Notes under the pieces: model-generated | Database searches by the model: none | Seen by the model: only the letters and a program-made list of their open reading frames with translations | What the model was told of the DNA's origin: nothing | Shown here: positions 45,080-60,720 of the stretch, in pieces | How positions within the stretch are numbered: the first letter of the stretch is position 1 | How the letters are laid out: every line of letters begins with the position of its first letter | Assembly: GCA_010356995.1 (NCBI GenBank) | Contig: ML996704.1 | Location: 702,461 to 766,460, forward strand | Length of the DNA stretch: 64,000 bases | Source of the DNA: Trichodelitschia bisporula | Lineage: Eukaryota > Ascomycota > Dothideomycetes > Phaeotrichales > Phaeotrichaceae | Direction: 5' to 3' | Made by a program: the position numbers and the translations under genes

Positions 45080-45878
45080 ATGTCGACCGCGCCTCTAGCC
45101 TCGCTCTCCCTCACCCACGTCCACTATGTGAGTCCAGTCACCACAATGCATCCTGCAGCTAGAACTAACCGTTCAGGATCCAACAGACAGACTCTCCTAC
45201 CTATGCGCCTTTCTCGCCCTAGTACCACAAGGCCTGTGTGTAGCATACGCAACCCTGGTATGGAGCTCGCGTGAGGCAGAAGTACTCCTCATGTTCGCGG
45301 GGCAAATGGGGTGCGAGGCAGTAAATTGGGTGCTGAAGCGGTATATCAAGGAAGAGCGACCAAGTCGTACGTCCCTTCTCCCTACACCCCACGCCGTTCC
45401 CGCGCACTTCCCCTGACCCGAGCTAACTACGTCAGAAATGCACGGCAAAGGCTACGGCATGCCCTCATCCCACGCACAATTCGTCGCCTTCTTCAGCATA
45501 TACCTAACCCTCTTCCTCCTCGGGCGACACACGCCCCACCCCTCGCAGACGCACACTCCGCTCTTGCTGCCCGAACGCCTGGGCGTATCGGTCCTCGCGC
45601 TTGGAAGCGCCGCGGCTGTTGCGCAGAGCCGTATATACCTCAACTACCACACGCCGCGGCAGGTGCTGGTCGGCTGTGCGGCGGGGGCCGTGTGTGCGGT
45701 TGGTTGGTTTGTGGTGACGGAGTGGTTGCGGCGCGAGGGGTGGGTGGAGTGGGCGCTTGAGACCAGGGTGTCGCGTGGGTTGAGGGTTAGGGATTTGGTG
45801 GTTACGGAAGATCTAGTGGATGCCGGGTGGGCAAGGTGGGAGGAGCGGAGACGCAGGAAGTTGGTGAAGAGGACATAG
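45080..45878 (+). CDS. CAX4: dolichyldiphosphatase (Cax4/Cwh8 type)
   Basis: Exons 45080-45127, 45177-45366 and 45436-45878 encode 226 aa. The PAP2-type phosphatase triad is complete: KRYIKEERPS (K-x6-RP), GMPSSHAQF (PSGH-like, catalytic His) and SRIYLNYHTPRQVLVG (SRxxxxxHxxxD-like, with Q for the usual D). The short starting segment SLTHVHYDPTDRLSYLCA and hydrophobic stretches fit the four-helix ER enzyme that hydrolyses dolichyl diphosphate released by N-glycosylation, recycling the lipid carrier. Introns are 49 and 69 nt with GCTAAC branch points. The symbol is by family analogy. Confidence 0.9.
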
Positions 45879-48276
<2,398 letters not shown>

Positions 48277-48954
48277 CGTGAAATGTGCGGTGGAGGTACG
48301 TGAAGGGGTGGAGGAGACTGGTGGAGAGAATTGAGGACAGAGCTTGGAGGAGTTGAGCTTTCGTCGTCGGCAAAGGCCCGGCTCGGAAAGGGCCTTGGCA
48401 AATGCTCCGTGCGACAAGTGTGGGACACAGCAACACCCAGCAGAGCGGAGCAGATCCCCAGCAACGCCCGCAATCGCAATTGAAATTGCGTGAAAATATT
48501 CGAACGTGCACTTCAATGCGTCCTCCACTCAATTGGTCACTTGCCGCTCGATTTTGCGAGAGTTTATCTACAATGTCAAAACATCACGTGATAAGACCGC
48601 GCAAATTTTGGCTCCCGTTTCCATCCGGCCCGCAAAATGTGTGCTGTACATCCGTACACGGACTATGTATACCGAAGCGACATTGTACATGCAAATATCT
48701 CGCCCGAATGCATTCCCCGCTTTAACGCTGCAAGCGGAATTTTAGTTCCCTAAATCAAGCCGATCAGCCAGCTGCGCTTCTTCGAGTTCCGTATTCTTCA
48801 ACATGTGCACTCGCAGCTACTTCTTGCTCACCAGGACTTTCTCCATCGCCGTCATCCACCTGAAGCATTGAACGAAACTCGGCAATCTGCGCGCGTGTGA
48901 AATACATCGGCGCAATTTTCCGTTGAGCCACGGCCTTGTTGACCAGGACGTGTT
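48277..48954. other. intergenic, ATP2 promoter / ClpX 3' flank
   Basis: Both neighbours are on the minus strand; this contains the ATP2 promoter and the end of the ClpX transcript. No element is recognised. Confidence 0.5.
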
Positions 48955-50638
48955 TTATCGACGAGCCTGATCAGCGGTTAGGAGTACGGACTTGCGGACT
49001 TGCGGATCACTTGGCTTACCAGGCACTTCGAACATGGTCTCTCCCAGCAGCTTTTCCATGATCGTGCGCAGACCACGAGCACCAGTGCCCATGTCCATGG
49101 CTGACTTCGCCACTTCTCGCATCGCGGCGGGAGTGAAGCGCAGCTCCAGGCCGCTGAGATGGAAGAGCTGTTCGTACTGACGCAAGAGGGCATTGCGCGG
49201 CTCGGTGAGGACTCTTACCAATGCATCCTCATCGAGAGACGAGAGAGCGCAATGGACCTGAATCCTCCCCATAAGCTCCGGAATCATGCCGAATTTCTGC
49301 AAGTCTGATGGTTCAACCAGATCCAGGGTATTGAACTCTGTTTCTGAAGATGCTGCTGCTGGCACAAAATATGGCAGATGTTTCTTGAACAGCAGCGCAG
49401 CCCCTTTAACAGTGGTACTGTGTGATGAAGTATTTGGGACAGCTCGGACACTCGCCCCAAAGCCGATGCTGCCCTTAGATGCTCGCTCGAGGACAATCTT
49501 GTTCAGGCCGATAAATGCCCCTGTGCATATGAACAAGATGTTGTCCGTTCGGACATGAAACGTCTCCCCCTTGCTCGCGGTACCTTGCTGCGAACTTACA
49601 CCACTGGCGCTGAGAGGACTTGATGGTGGCCAACTGGTGGGCGTATGGGGTCGGTTAGGCGTGCTGCGATCGGGTGGCCTTCCTGGCACTTGCACAGTAG
49701 TGCCCTCTACGATCTTGAGCAGCGACTGTTGGACGCTCTCTCCACCGACATCTTTGCCGCTTGAAACCTTCGCCGAGGCAAGTTTATCAATTTCATCCAA
49801 GCAGATGATGCCATGCTCTGCGCGCTCCACATCATAGTTTGCCGCAACGAGCAGTCGTTGGACCACGACTTCGACATCTTCTCCCACGTATCCCGATGCT
49901 GTGAGCGGGGTGCAGTCGGATATGCTGAAGGGGACGTCGAGAACTCGCGAGAGCGTCTTGACCATGAGGGTCTTGCCAACACCAGACGGACCTAGCAATA
50001 GGATGTTCGTCTTGTCGATTGTGAGCGGCGTATCGTCGTCGAGTGTGTTCGAAGGCGGTGGCGCAGGCGCAGGCGCAGGCGCAGGCGCAGGTGCTTGTGA
50101 GCCAGGAGGGTAGTACGTGACCGTAGTCTGCTGTCCGGGGAATTCTCCTAGATGCTGTGAGTATCAATCCACCGTAGTATGGTACATGCGAACTAGACTC
50201 ACCTTCTATCGGATGGCGGTGGCTCATTTCCCGCCTCGCGGCCTGCAGCCGTAGCGATTCTTGCTCCTGCCTCTGGCGCTCGAGCTCCTGGATGCGTTGA
50301 TAGTGATTGTAGACAGCAGTACTCAGGACCTTCTTGGCCCTGTCTTGTCCGACAACGAAGCGGTCCAGGTGGTCTTTGAGCATTTTAGGCGTAATGCGCG
50401 GGACACCCACGCTGCTGGTGGCGCCTAAAGGCCCATTGACCGGCTGGCCGGTCTCGTATATTCCCGTAAAAGGTCTATGGTCGAAATCTGTGCGATTGAT
50501 GGCGGACAGGCGACGCGCGATATTCATCGGCACGCCCTTGGGTACGGGTACGGGTATGTGACACAAGGCAGCAGGTCTCGAAGCACGAAAGGACAAAGCT
50601 CTCCGGAAGGGAGCCATTTGCTTTGTGGACAGCATCAT
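48955..50638 (-). CDS. MCX1: mitochondrial ClpX-like AAA+ unfoldase
   Basis: Exons 50203-50638 and 48955-50147 (55-nt intron) encode 542 aa. The start [20 protein letters not shown] is a matrix-targeting presequence. ClpX features follow: [20 protein letters not shown], Walker [25 protein letters not shown], Walker [25 protein letters not shown], sensor-like [24 protein letters not shown] and [12 protein letters not shown]. As in yeast Mcx1 there is no N-terminal zinc finger. Fungal Mcx1 works without ClpP, for example in heme synthesis enzyme activation. A variable linker has six Ala-Pro pairs from a GGCGCA repeat, and a second poorly conserved insert ([15 protein letters not shown]) lies after Walker B. 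The symbol is by analogy. Confidence 0.93.
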
Positions 50639-51373
50639 GACAGGTATTCTCGTATGCGCGCGACTAGGCTGAAGTTGTCGCAGACCGCCGGCCGTTGACC
50701 CGCGGCCGCATTCACACGACGGCAATGCGGGGGTTTGATGGAACGGACCGAGCTACCGCAAACGAAACGTCGATACACTGCGGTGCTCGTAAGCCAGCGA
50801 AATTCGCAATGCTGCCTCCCCGTACCTGAACACGCGCGGAGGATGAGAGCCTCACTAGGCGGGCATGCGGAATGCGGAGGATCTGCTAGGGGTGAGGGGA
50901 GCGCTGGTGGGCAGCTCACAGGCTCACAGCTGCTCTCTCGGCGATGTATCCGAAGTCTGGTTCGGGCTCGGTGGGTACAAGCGGGGGCGCACTTGGCAAT
51001 GGCCAGGGTACCACGGCAGCTAATGCTGATTAGGGTGGGGCGGCGTTGATTGTGACGTTTGTGCTGCAGGAGCTGGCGCCGTTGGGTGTTGAAAGCGTTG
51101 AGGGGGGCGAAGATGCGAAGAAAGTTTGCCCATTGAGATTGGGAGAGATAACGCCTGTGCAAACCTGAATATCGTCACTTTCAGTCGCAAAGTATTTGTT
51201 TGAAGCGCTCCTCCCTCATTCCAGTGGGAACCCTCCCAAATCTCGTGGTAAACATTAAACCAGGGTCCGCTCTCAGCTGGATAGTCTGCTTCTGATAGCT
51301 CCCGCATCCCGCAATCCTGCTCTGAAAGTATCTCCTCACATCATCCCTACTATCTCCAAGCAAAAACTTCACC
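50639..51373. promoter_or_regulatory. divergent promoter, ClpX / branching enzyme
   Basis: The 735 bp separate the two start codons. It should hold both promoters; no defined element is seen and open frames are short. Confidence 0.5.
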
Positions 51374-53713
51374 ATGGAGCTCAACAACGCCTCACATAAC
51401 TCTGTGCTCGGTGACACAGCTGGTTCTGTGCCAAACGACGGTACCGGTAAGCTACTTCCCTTCCGTGCTGCCCCTCGACCAGCTGCTCACATCAGTCATG
51501 TACAAGGCGTCTGTCAGCTCGACCCGTGGCTTTCGCCCTTCAAGGACGCCCTGCGGCACCGGTTCAGCCTTGCTCAGAAGTGGATCAAGACAATAGACGA
51601 GACTGAGGGTGGTCTGGAGAAGTTCAGCAGAGTCAGTTTTCGAGAGTTCAGGGTCTGCAATCACATGCTAATACCCGCAGGGCTACGAGAAGTTTGGCTT
51701 CATCGTCCTCCCGAACAATGACGTTGTATATCGAGAGTGGGCGCCGAATGCCTTGAGGGCATATTTGATTGGAGACTTCAGTAGGACCAGACCAAACGAA
51801 ATCGCAAATGCTGATGCGCGTAGATGGCTGGAACCGCAACTCGCATCAGATGAAAAAAGACAACTATGGCGTTTTTGAAATCACCGTGCCAGCTGTCAAT
51901 GGCCAGTGTGCAATCCCGCACGATTCCAAGATTAAGGTTAGTATCTTGTGGCAGTCTCGAATTAGTCTAAGTTCAGCAGATTTCGTTGGTAACCCCCAAC
52001 TCCGGTCATCGGCAAGAAAAGCTTCCGGCCTGGATTAAGCGCGTCACGCAAGACCTCTCTGTATCACCGGTATACGACGCCCGGTTTTGGAACCCGCCAC
52101 AGAACGAGCGGTATGTCTTCAAGCATACGCCGCCTCCCAAGCCGGCGAGCCTCCGGATATACGAAGCACACGTGGGCATCTCCTCGCCCGAGGGGCGTGT
52201 CGCGACGTACAAGGAGTTTACTCGCAATGTCTTGCCGCGCATCCAGAAGCTCGGGTATAACGCGATCCAGCTAATGGCCATCATGGAGCATGCGTACTAT
52301 GCCAGCTTCGGGTACCAGGTGAACAACTTCTTCGCAGCGAGCAGTCGCTACGGCCTCCCCGACGACCTGAAGGAGTTGATTGACACCGCCCACAGCCTCG
52401 GTCTTACCGTACTGCTGGACGTGGTACACAGCCACGCGTCGAAGAACGTGCTTGACGGGCTGAACGAGTTTGATGGTAGCGACCACCAATACTTCCATGA
52501 GGGAGTTAAAGGTCGACACGAGTTGTGGGACAGCCGGCTTTTCAACTACGGGAACCATGAGGTGCTCCGCTTCCTTCTCAGCAACTTGCGCTTCTGGATG
52601 GAGGAGTACCAGTTCGATGGCTTCAGGTTCGATGGCGTCACCAGCATGATGTACACGCACCATGGCATCGGAACTGGCTTCTCCGGTGGGTACCACGAGT
52701 ACTTTGGCCCGAATGTCGACGAAGAGGGCGTCGTCTACCTGATGATTGCCAATCAGCTGCTCCACAACCTCTACCCTAGGGTCATCACCGTTGCAGAGGA
52801 TGTTTCTGGGATGCCGGCTCTTTGCGTCGCGCTCAGCCTCGGAGGCGTCGGCTTCGATTACCGCCTCGCCATGGCGATCCCTGACCTGTACATCAAATGG
52901 CTGAAGGAGAAGCAGGACATTGACTGGGACATGGGGCAGCTCTGCTTCACGCTGGAGAACCGCCGCGACGGAGAAAAGACGATTGCTTACGCGGAGTCCC
53001 ACGATCAGGCGCTCGTCGGCGACAAGACACTGATGATGTGGCTGTGCGACGCTGAGCTCTATACCCACATGTCCGTCCTATCTGAAATGACGCCTGTCAT
53101 CAACCGCGGCCTGTCACTCCACAAGATGATACGGCTCATCACACACGGCCTTGGAGGCGAGGGCTACCTAAACTTCGAGGGCAACGAGTTTGGTCACCCC
53201 GAGTGGCTCGACTTTCCGCGTGAGGGCAACGGGAACAGCTTCCACTACGCGCGGCGCCAGTTCAACCTCGTCGACGACGAGCTGCTGCGCTATAAGTTCC
53301 TGGCCAATTTTGACGGCAGCATGCAGGCGAAGGAGGCGAAGTATGGCTGGCTGCATTCCCCGAAGGCATACGTCAGCCTGAAGCATGAGGGCGACAAGGT
53401 CATCGTTTTCGAGCGCGCTGGCCTGCTGTGGATCTTCAACTTCCATCCCAGCCAGAGCTACACTGACTACCGCGTTGGAGTCGAGGATGCGGGCACGTAT
53501 CGTATCGTGCTTAGCACTGACAACAAGAACTTCGGCGGGCATGGTGATATCGACGAGTCAACGAGATTCTTTACGACGGCATTTGGTTGGAATGGCAGGA
53601 AGAACTTCCTGCAGGTCTACATCCCGACGCGGACCGCAATAGTATGCGCCCTTACCCACACATGATTCAAGTGCTGACGTCTGAAGGTTCTTGCGCTTGA
53701 GCACACGCTCTGA
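51374..53713 (+). CDS. GLC3: 1,4-alpha-glucan (glycogen) branching enzyme
   Basis: Six exons (51374-51446, 51507-51631, 51681-51780, 51824-51936, 51980-53641, 53687-53713) encode 699 aa, the usual length. An N-terminal segment [15 protein letters not shown] is followed by the CBM48 module ([37 protein letters not shown]). The GH13 barrel has [31 protein letters not shown] (nucleophile Asp about 355), VAEDVSGMP (acid/base Glu about 410) and ESHDQAL (Asp about 479). It transfers chain ends to form alpha-1,6 branches in glycogen in the cytosol. The last exon is 27 nt (VLALEHTL); without it the frame runs on to a false end. Introns are 43-60 nt. Confidence 0.96.
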
Positions 53714-53983
53714 GCTTGACTCGTTTCATGAATGGCGTTGTAGGATAGACAAGACTGTAGTACGATTTCCCTCTATTGATACAGGTTGCGAGTTTATCGA
53801 CTCAAATTTTGCGACCAGCGTGAAGAATTTCCGTAGAATGTAGACAAACGTCTTAAAGACGTGCGAAGAAATGAGGCCGTGACTTCTAGTGATTCTCATG
53901 CCGTACGTCAACCGTCGACTCGTACCACATGCCGAAGGACAGTAACCCTCCAGGCGCGCCCCAAATTGTGTGAGAGGAATGCT
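53714..53983. other. short convergent intergenic region
   Basis: The 3' flanks of the branching enzyme and I9 inhibitor genes; nothing recognised. Confidence 0.5.
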
Positions 53984-54340
53984 TTAAGTCTGCACGTTGA
54001 TGGAAGCAACACCGTCCACTTCGATGGTCGGGTGGTACTGTGAGCTCTGGATACTGACAGTACTCATCGCACTAGCTGGTGCCTGTGCTGCAAAGCCCCT
54101 ATTTTTCGTTAATACCCCGTTGACGTAGGGGATGGGTTGCCTGTCATGACGCAGCGCTTACTTGATGATGGTGTATTCATGAGTGATCTTGCCTCCAGCG
54201 TCCAAGATGGCCTGCTTCGCGTCCTTGACCACGGAGTCAGGCGTGTCTTTGGGGAACGAAACGATGTAGGCCTGGAGCTGTGCGGCGGCTCCAGTGATGA
54301 GGGCAAAGAGCAGGACGATGAAAGAGCCGAAGAACTTCAT
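53984..54340 (-). CDS. secreted I9-type peptidase inhibitor (Pbi2-like)
   Basis: Exons 54162-54340 and 53984-54098 encode 97 aa. A signal peptide (MKFFGSFIVLLFALITGAAA) is followed by an inhibitor I9 / subtilisin-propeptide fold: AYIVSFPKDTPDSVVKDAKQ, ITHEYTIIKGFAAQAP and PTIEVDGVASI. The family inhibits or chaperones subtilisin-like proteases; yeast Pbi2 (proteinase B inhibitor) has no signal peptide, so this form is probably secreted or vacuolar. The acceptor AATAG at 54099-54100 gives IIKGFAAQAP and preserves the fold; a second AG eleven bases on would cause a premature stop. No protease gene is adjacent. Confidence 0.88.
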
Positions 54341-55260
54341 GGTTGCAAGAGTGCGGTACAGTTAACGGGAGCCTGAGGGTTGTTGTGAGTTGGAATTCTT
54401 CGAAGGTGATGGAAGATCTTGTGGATGAAGGTCAGTAGATGGTGAAATGCTTGTTCGTTTATCTTTCATTCACAGGGTGTTGCGCGTGTATATTGCCCCC
54501 ATATATGGAACTAGAGCTGGTGACCTGACATCTGCAGGAGTGACCTGGGGGCGAACTGGGGTCGACGGATCCAGATGGATGAATGCAAGGGACACGACGT
54601 AATGACCTTCGGAACAAAGGCGCCGTGGCCTCCGAGCGGATGCAGCCACTTATGTCTTGGCACTGCCGCTTGCCCACCGAGCCTCCTCCACTTGACCAAG
54701 ACCTGTGCCGACACCTCCTCGCCGCCTTTCACCTCAACAACGCGACGAAGACTCCCCAGCACTCTACAACAACGCTTTTAATTCGCACCTCATCGCCGCC
54801 TTCAGATTACTCGGTATTCCTTCAAAACATACACAACGTTTGAACGCCGACACCTCCCTTTCTACATCCCACGTCTCACTCGAAAGCCGCACCATCCGGG
54901 CTCCATTGTGCAACGCTCTCCACCAGCCCACGCTTCTTTACCATCAGCCAGCCAGGTATATTATGGTCACAAGTGACAGGTAGTTGAAGGGTTGTAAACG
55001 GCGGCGGCCTGAGGTGGTAGTGTTGACTGGCGGGTCCAAGGCCTCCGCTGCTTTTCTGTTTCTCTCTCGAAAACAGCGCTTTCCTCATCACATAGCTAGC
55101 AACAAACGTCAGTTTTGCTTTCTGTCTTGACGAGGGGATATACATCTTCTGCGCCTCGGCGCGGTCATTCACTAGCCACTTTCGCGTTCCACGCAAGTGG
55201 CATATCCTGCAAATCTACGCCGCTCCCCCCTGACATTGCGCATCACTTCGACTGCCCATA
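54341..55260. other. divergent intergenic region
   Basis: Promoters of the I9 inhibitor (left) and of Pcf11 (right). TATA-like CATATATGG lies near 54498 on the inhibitor side. No gene is supported. Confidence 0.5.
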
Positions 55261-57462
55261 ATGTCTGACCTGCAACATGCCGATGACGTGCCGGAGGTGG
55301 CTCTGGCGTTTAGAGAAGCCCTCGAGGATCTGAAGAGCCGCAGTCAGTATGAGATAGACAACCTAACGGTGATAGCCAAGGAGAGCACCGAGCATGCGCA
55401 GGCCATCAGTCAGGAGCTGGAGAATCACATCAGAAATGTGGGTTCCTGATGATCCTTTGACATTTGCTAATACTGTATAGACACGGCCAGAGTTCAAGCT
55501 GCCGGCCCTCTACCTTCTCGACTCTCTGGTGAAGCATGTCGGAACGCCGTACACTGTCTACCTCAGCAGGAATCTCTTCGATATGTTCTTTGCCGCTTTC
55601 ACCGTTGTCGACCCGCACACGCGCAAGTACATGGAGGAACTTTTCAAGAGTTGGAAGCAGCCGGTTCCGGAGTCGCGTGACCCGCGTCCAGTGTTCCCCG
55701 TCGATGTAACGCGGCCTATCGACGCGGCGCTCATAAAGTTCCGGTCTGTGGCCTTGAAGGCGAAGCAGGAGCAGGAACAGGCGCGCCTGCAATTAGAGAG
55801 GGGCCGGATTCCATCTCGCGGTCCGCAGTCCGTCCCGCCTAGAGAGAATCCCACCCCTCCGATGGCCGGCCATTCATTTCAGTCGCAGTGGAAGGATCAC
55901 CCAAGTGAAGCCCACCCACGGACGTCTACCCCCAACAATCTTAATCAACATCTGGGGTCGCTTTCAGCACTCCCTTCGCCTGTGCGCCAGGGCACCTTGA
56001 CCCTCAACCAGCCGTACTCGCGCGGCGGCACTCCCGTCCAGTATGCCGGCCGCCCGGAGCAGACGGATGACTTTTCCCACCAGCGGCGTGTCGATGGGCT
56101 GAAGACGGAGATTGTGCGGTTGATCGAGGCGACGAAGATTTACACTCAACAGAACCCGCACGACCAGAACAAGCTCGCGCTACTGAAGAATCTTATAGAC
56201 CTCAAGCGTGCCGTTGAGCATGGTAACCTCACACCGCAAGCCATCGAAGGTGCAGAAGGCGTCCTGCGCAGTCTTGCCAATGGTTTGCAAGCCGTGAATA
56301 CTCACCCGCCACCGCAAGCTCCGCCACCCGCACCTGTGATGCCGCCCGCGCTGCAGTACAACCACTCGCCTATGCCGGCCATGCCCGCGTTCCAGCCTGC
56401 CCCTGCTGCGCAGCCGAACCTGCCCCCGATCAACGTTGCGCAGATCATGTCACTTCTCGCGCCGATTGCGCAGCCGCCGCAGCCCGCTCCCGTCCTTCCG
56501 AGCCGGGCACCACCGGTTCCTCCGCCGCCCGCACTTCCGCCGGCTTCGCTGATGGAGCAACTTCGTGCGGCGCCGATGTCCATGCCGGGTTCCGTATCCG
56601 GTACGCCTGCACCGCCTTCGTCTTTGCTGGATGCGCTTCGCTCGGCAGGGCTCCTTGGTGCCGGTGGTCCCCCGATGCCTGCTGCGCCTGTTCGGCCTGC
56701 CCCACCGCCGATGATGGATAAAGGCCCCCCTCTGCCGGCGGATCTCAGACTCGATACTGCATCGATGAAAATGTTGGTTTTGTCCGCTTTTCGTTACTTT
56801 GATACTAATCCTCCTAGCCCGCGCCTGCAGCTCATCGCTCGCCTGTACGGTGACAAGCCGGATCAATGTCGGCAGTGCGGTATGCGGTTTGAGGCTACAC
56901 CTGAAGGGAAGCGCCTTAAGGGTGCACATCTTGATCGGCACTTTTATGTGAATACGCGTGTGGCTGATAACGCGAAAAATGTGATTAATCGTAGTTGGTA
57001 CATTGACGAGCGGGTAAGTTTTGCTCTCTCTATACTGATCATGCTAACGCAATGCAGGAATGGATTCACTATCGTGAGGAAAAAGATGCTGGCTCGTGTG
57101 ATGCGGGCGATATCGCAGCTGGAATGGCAGGTACGCGTCTCAAGGGTCCGAAGGAGCAGTACGTACCTGTGCCCACAGACGTGAGGCAGGCGAACCAGCC
57201 CTGCTCCATCTGTCAAGAGAAGTTTGAGGTGGAGTGGCACAAGGAGGAGGAGCAACCGGTGTGGAAGGACGCGGTCAAGGTCGGGAACAAGTACTATCAT
57301 GCTAGCTGCTACACCGAGGTGTCTAAGGGGCATGGGCAGAACGGGTCAGGTACGCTGGGCGGACTGCTTGCGCAGCGCAAGGTTCCATCGGCGAGGAGTA
57401 CGCCGGATCGTGTGCTGGGCAAGCGCACGCATGAGGAATACAAGATGGATGCCGGGATGTGA
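55261..57462 (+). CDS. PCF11: mRNA 3'-end processing/termination factor Pcf11
   Basis: Four exons (55261-55437, 55481-56772, 56818-57013, 57058-57462) encode 689 aa. The N-terminal CID (about 10-140) reads FREALEDLKSRSQYEIDNL, ENHIRNTRPEFKLPALYLLD and KHVGTPYTVYLSRNLF, and would bind the phosphorylated Pol II C-terminal domain. A Pro/Ala-rich linker with a long helix (VDGLKTEIVRLIEATKIY) follows. Near residue 490 MKIPRLQLIARLYGDKPDQC begins the Clp1-interacting region and zinc finger 1 (QCRQCGMRF), and finger 2 is CSICQEKFEVEW. Pcf11 works in cleavage factor IA. Intron 56773-56817 is 45 nt and stop-free, so its retention would insert 15 residues within the first C-terminal motif. Confidence 0.93.
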
Positions 57463-58442
57463 TGTGACTGATAATGCTGCGTTGGAGCGCTGCATGCTGA
57501 GGTTGTGTGTGGCCGACGTGGGGCTGACCTGATGCATTGTGCCTTTGACTCGCTTATGAGGTGGTGGGATACCGCATTGCATACTGCGGAGTCATGATGG
57601 TGTTCAGAGTGTTATTCATGGGCGGTTTGATGGGAAACTGTAGCTGCACGTTTTCGTGTGGGCAGCAGACTAGCCAAAAATGGACTTGACAGATATTATG
57701 ACGTGGTGTGCTTGCGGACTTCAAGATTTGAGCGGGATGGGGCTTCGTGATCTCGTCACTCTTTTTGTCTCGTCTTACAGTGATGTTTGAGTAGATGGAG
57801 CCTTTTTACAACTGGGCAGTACCATCTCGGGCAGCATTATGGTCGAGTGAGCATTTCTGAAGATATTGCAGCTGCAAGGTGCACGGACGCGACATTTTGT
57901 AGCTTTGCCTGCGGCTCTGTGCCGGAGCGGACATGAGTAGCAATTGAAGCCAACTGTCATCAAACGAGGGCATTATGTAGAGTGCAATAACTGCGGTAGA
58001 GCGAGAGCAACATTCCAGCGTCGGTTAGGACGCCATAATTCATCAGGAGAGCGAAGTTCGGAGGAACGGAGTGGTTGTATTGCAGTTGAACAGTGGTGAG
58101 GCCCGTGCACCTGCTCTCCACGCGCGCCGCTCTTCGGCTGTCGCTCAACCTTCTTCCGTGCTCTCCCTTCCAGCTTTCCCTTTCCCTTCCTCTCCCGAGG
58201 TCAGATCCGTGCTACGAAAATCCCCACCACCATCGCCTCTCCCCATCTCCAGTCCGTCTGTCCGCCGGCGCCACCACAGACCACAGGCCCTTATACCCTC
58301 AATTCCCCCTCCCCCGCCTTCCCTTCTTATCCCAGCTCTACCCCGCCATCTACCTGTCCGCAATTTACCGCTCACGTCCTGCGCCAATTCAACCACCACC
58401 ATATAACGTAGCTTCTCATCCGATCTCACGCTAGTTTACACA
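57463..58442. other. intergenic, adenylate kinase promoter
   Basis: The right half is pyrimidine-rich, ending in a CTCACGC leader before the adenylate kinase ATG. No gene is supported. Confidence 0.55.
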
Positions 58443-59426
<984 letters not shown>

Positions 59427-60720
59427 GCGTGTCAAGGGGGATGCTGCGGTTACCCATGGCCGGAGTTTGATGGTGGTTCGCTCTCGCTCTTCTGCTGCAT
59501 TTCGTTTTTGATAGCGGCGGGTGGAGTAGGGCTGCTGCGATGACTCTGGCTGTGTTTTCGAGCAAAAATGTGTGGGACTTCTCGTTGCAAGCAATGGGTA
59601 TGCACATAGGTGTTGTGGACGGGATCGAGGATCGATCTGCTCAGCAGGGTTTGTGATATTGTACCATATTTGCGGGCTACTGAGCTGAAACACGAGTCGC
59701 ATGTGGAGCTGCCGTAGAGGTAACCGTTCTAGGCAAAATGAGTGGATGATGATGGTTATGGCCATGGTTTGGCATAGTCGGCGGTGCATTTGTTGTCATG
59801 GTGTGTGATGCTGCAGTTTATGGTCTACGTGAGGAGCGGCTCTTCCCGAGCCTCTCTTACGGCGGGGAGTCAACAGCGGGGATGGCCCGCTGCGACTGCT
59901 TCGCGACTTCTTTGGCTACATGGGTGGGTGCTCCGTTCCTTCCCAAGTTGAGAACTGCACGATGACCGAGTTTCAGCGATGAAATTTCGCAACCACCATC
60001 CCTCACAACATCCACCTCGATACTGTACGCTGCATACCTGGGATCCGGTTACCGACCATCTTCTCTCCTTCAAATTGGATTTCCGTGGTTGATTACGCTG
60101 GTTCGGCGTTTTGTGGCTCCCATACATCCTCGTCAACGGGCTCACCGCATCTCGAAACACCTATTACAAGTTGCTCTCTCCACTTGCTCCGACAAGCCTC
60201 GTCTTGCTTGCTTCTACTCCTATCGATCGAAGTGTTTTCGTTGTGGGTTCCTTGCCATCGGCTTCCACTTTCGAGCCTTTGTCGGCTCGGTAGCTGAGCC
60301 GACTTCTTGACCAGCTCAGAGCTCGGAAAATCTCGTCTACCTTCTACACGCCTCGGTTGATTACTTTCACCAACTCCTCCGTTGCCATTGGCCTCAACAG
60401 TCGATTGCTGGCCGATTCGACATCAGCTGCGTGCTGGCACATCGACTCCTAGCAGCAACTGCTCTGGCTCGGGATATCTCGTTGACACCTATAAGCGCCT
60501 CTCTCCGCAGGCTTCGAACGACCTCGACCTGGGGTCTTTGGGTATACGCCCCTGAGTCTATTGTGCTTTCTGTCTCGGTTCACCGTCTGAGTTCGAACAT
60601 CAGTTAGTTACCGGCTCAACACCAGCCGCGCTAAATACGCCAGTCACCTCGACAGCTCACGAGTTTCAATTCTATAAACACACTCCTCACTAGTAGCTCT
60701 CAAGACAAGCTCTGAGCATC
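59427..60720. other. intergenic, 1.3 kb
   Basis: Left: adenylate kinase 3' flank. Right: leader and promoter of the gene at 60721. No gene or repeat is recognised. Confidence 0.5.

Noticed and set aside
52271-53068. 265-codon minus-strand frame inside the branching enzyme
   Set aside because: Antisense shadow of GH13 coding sequence with no independent domain.
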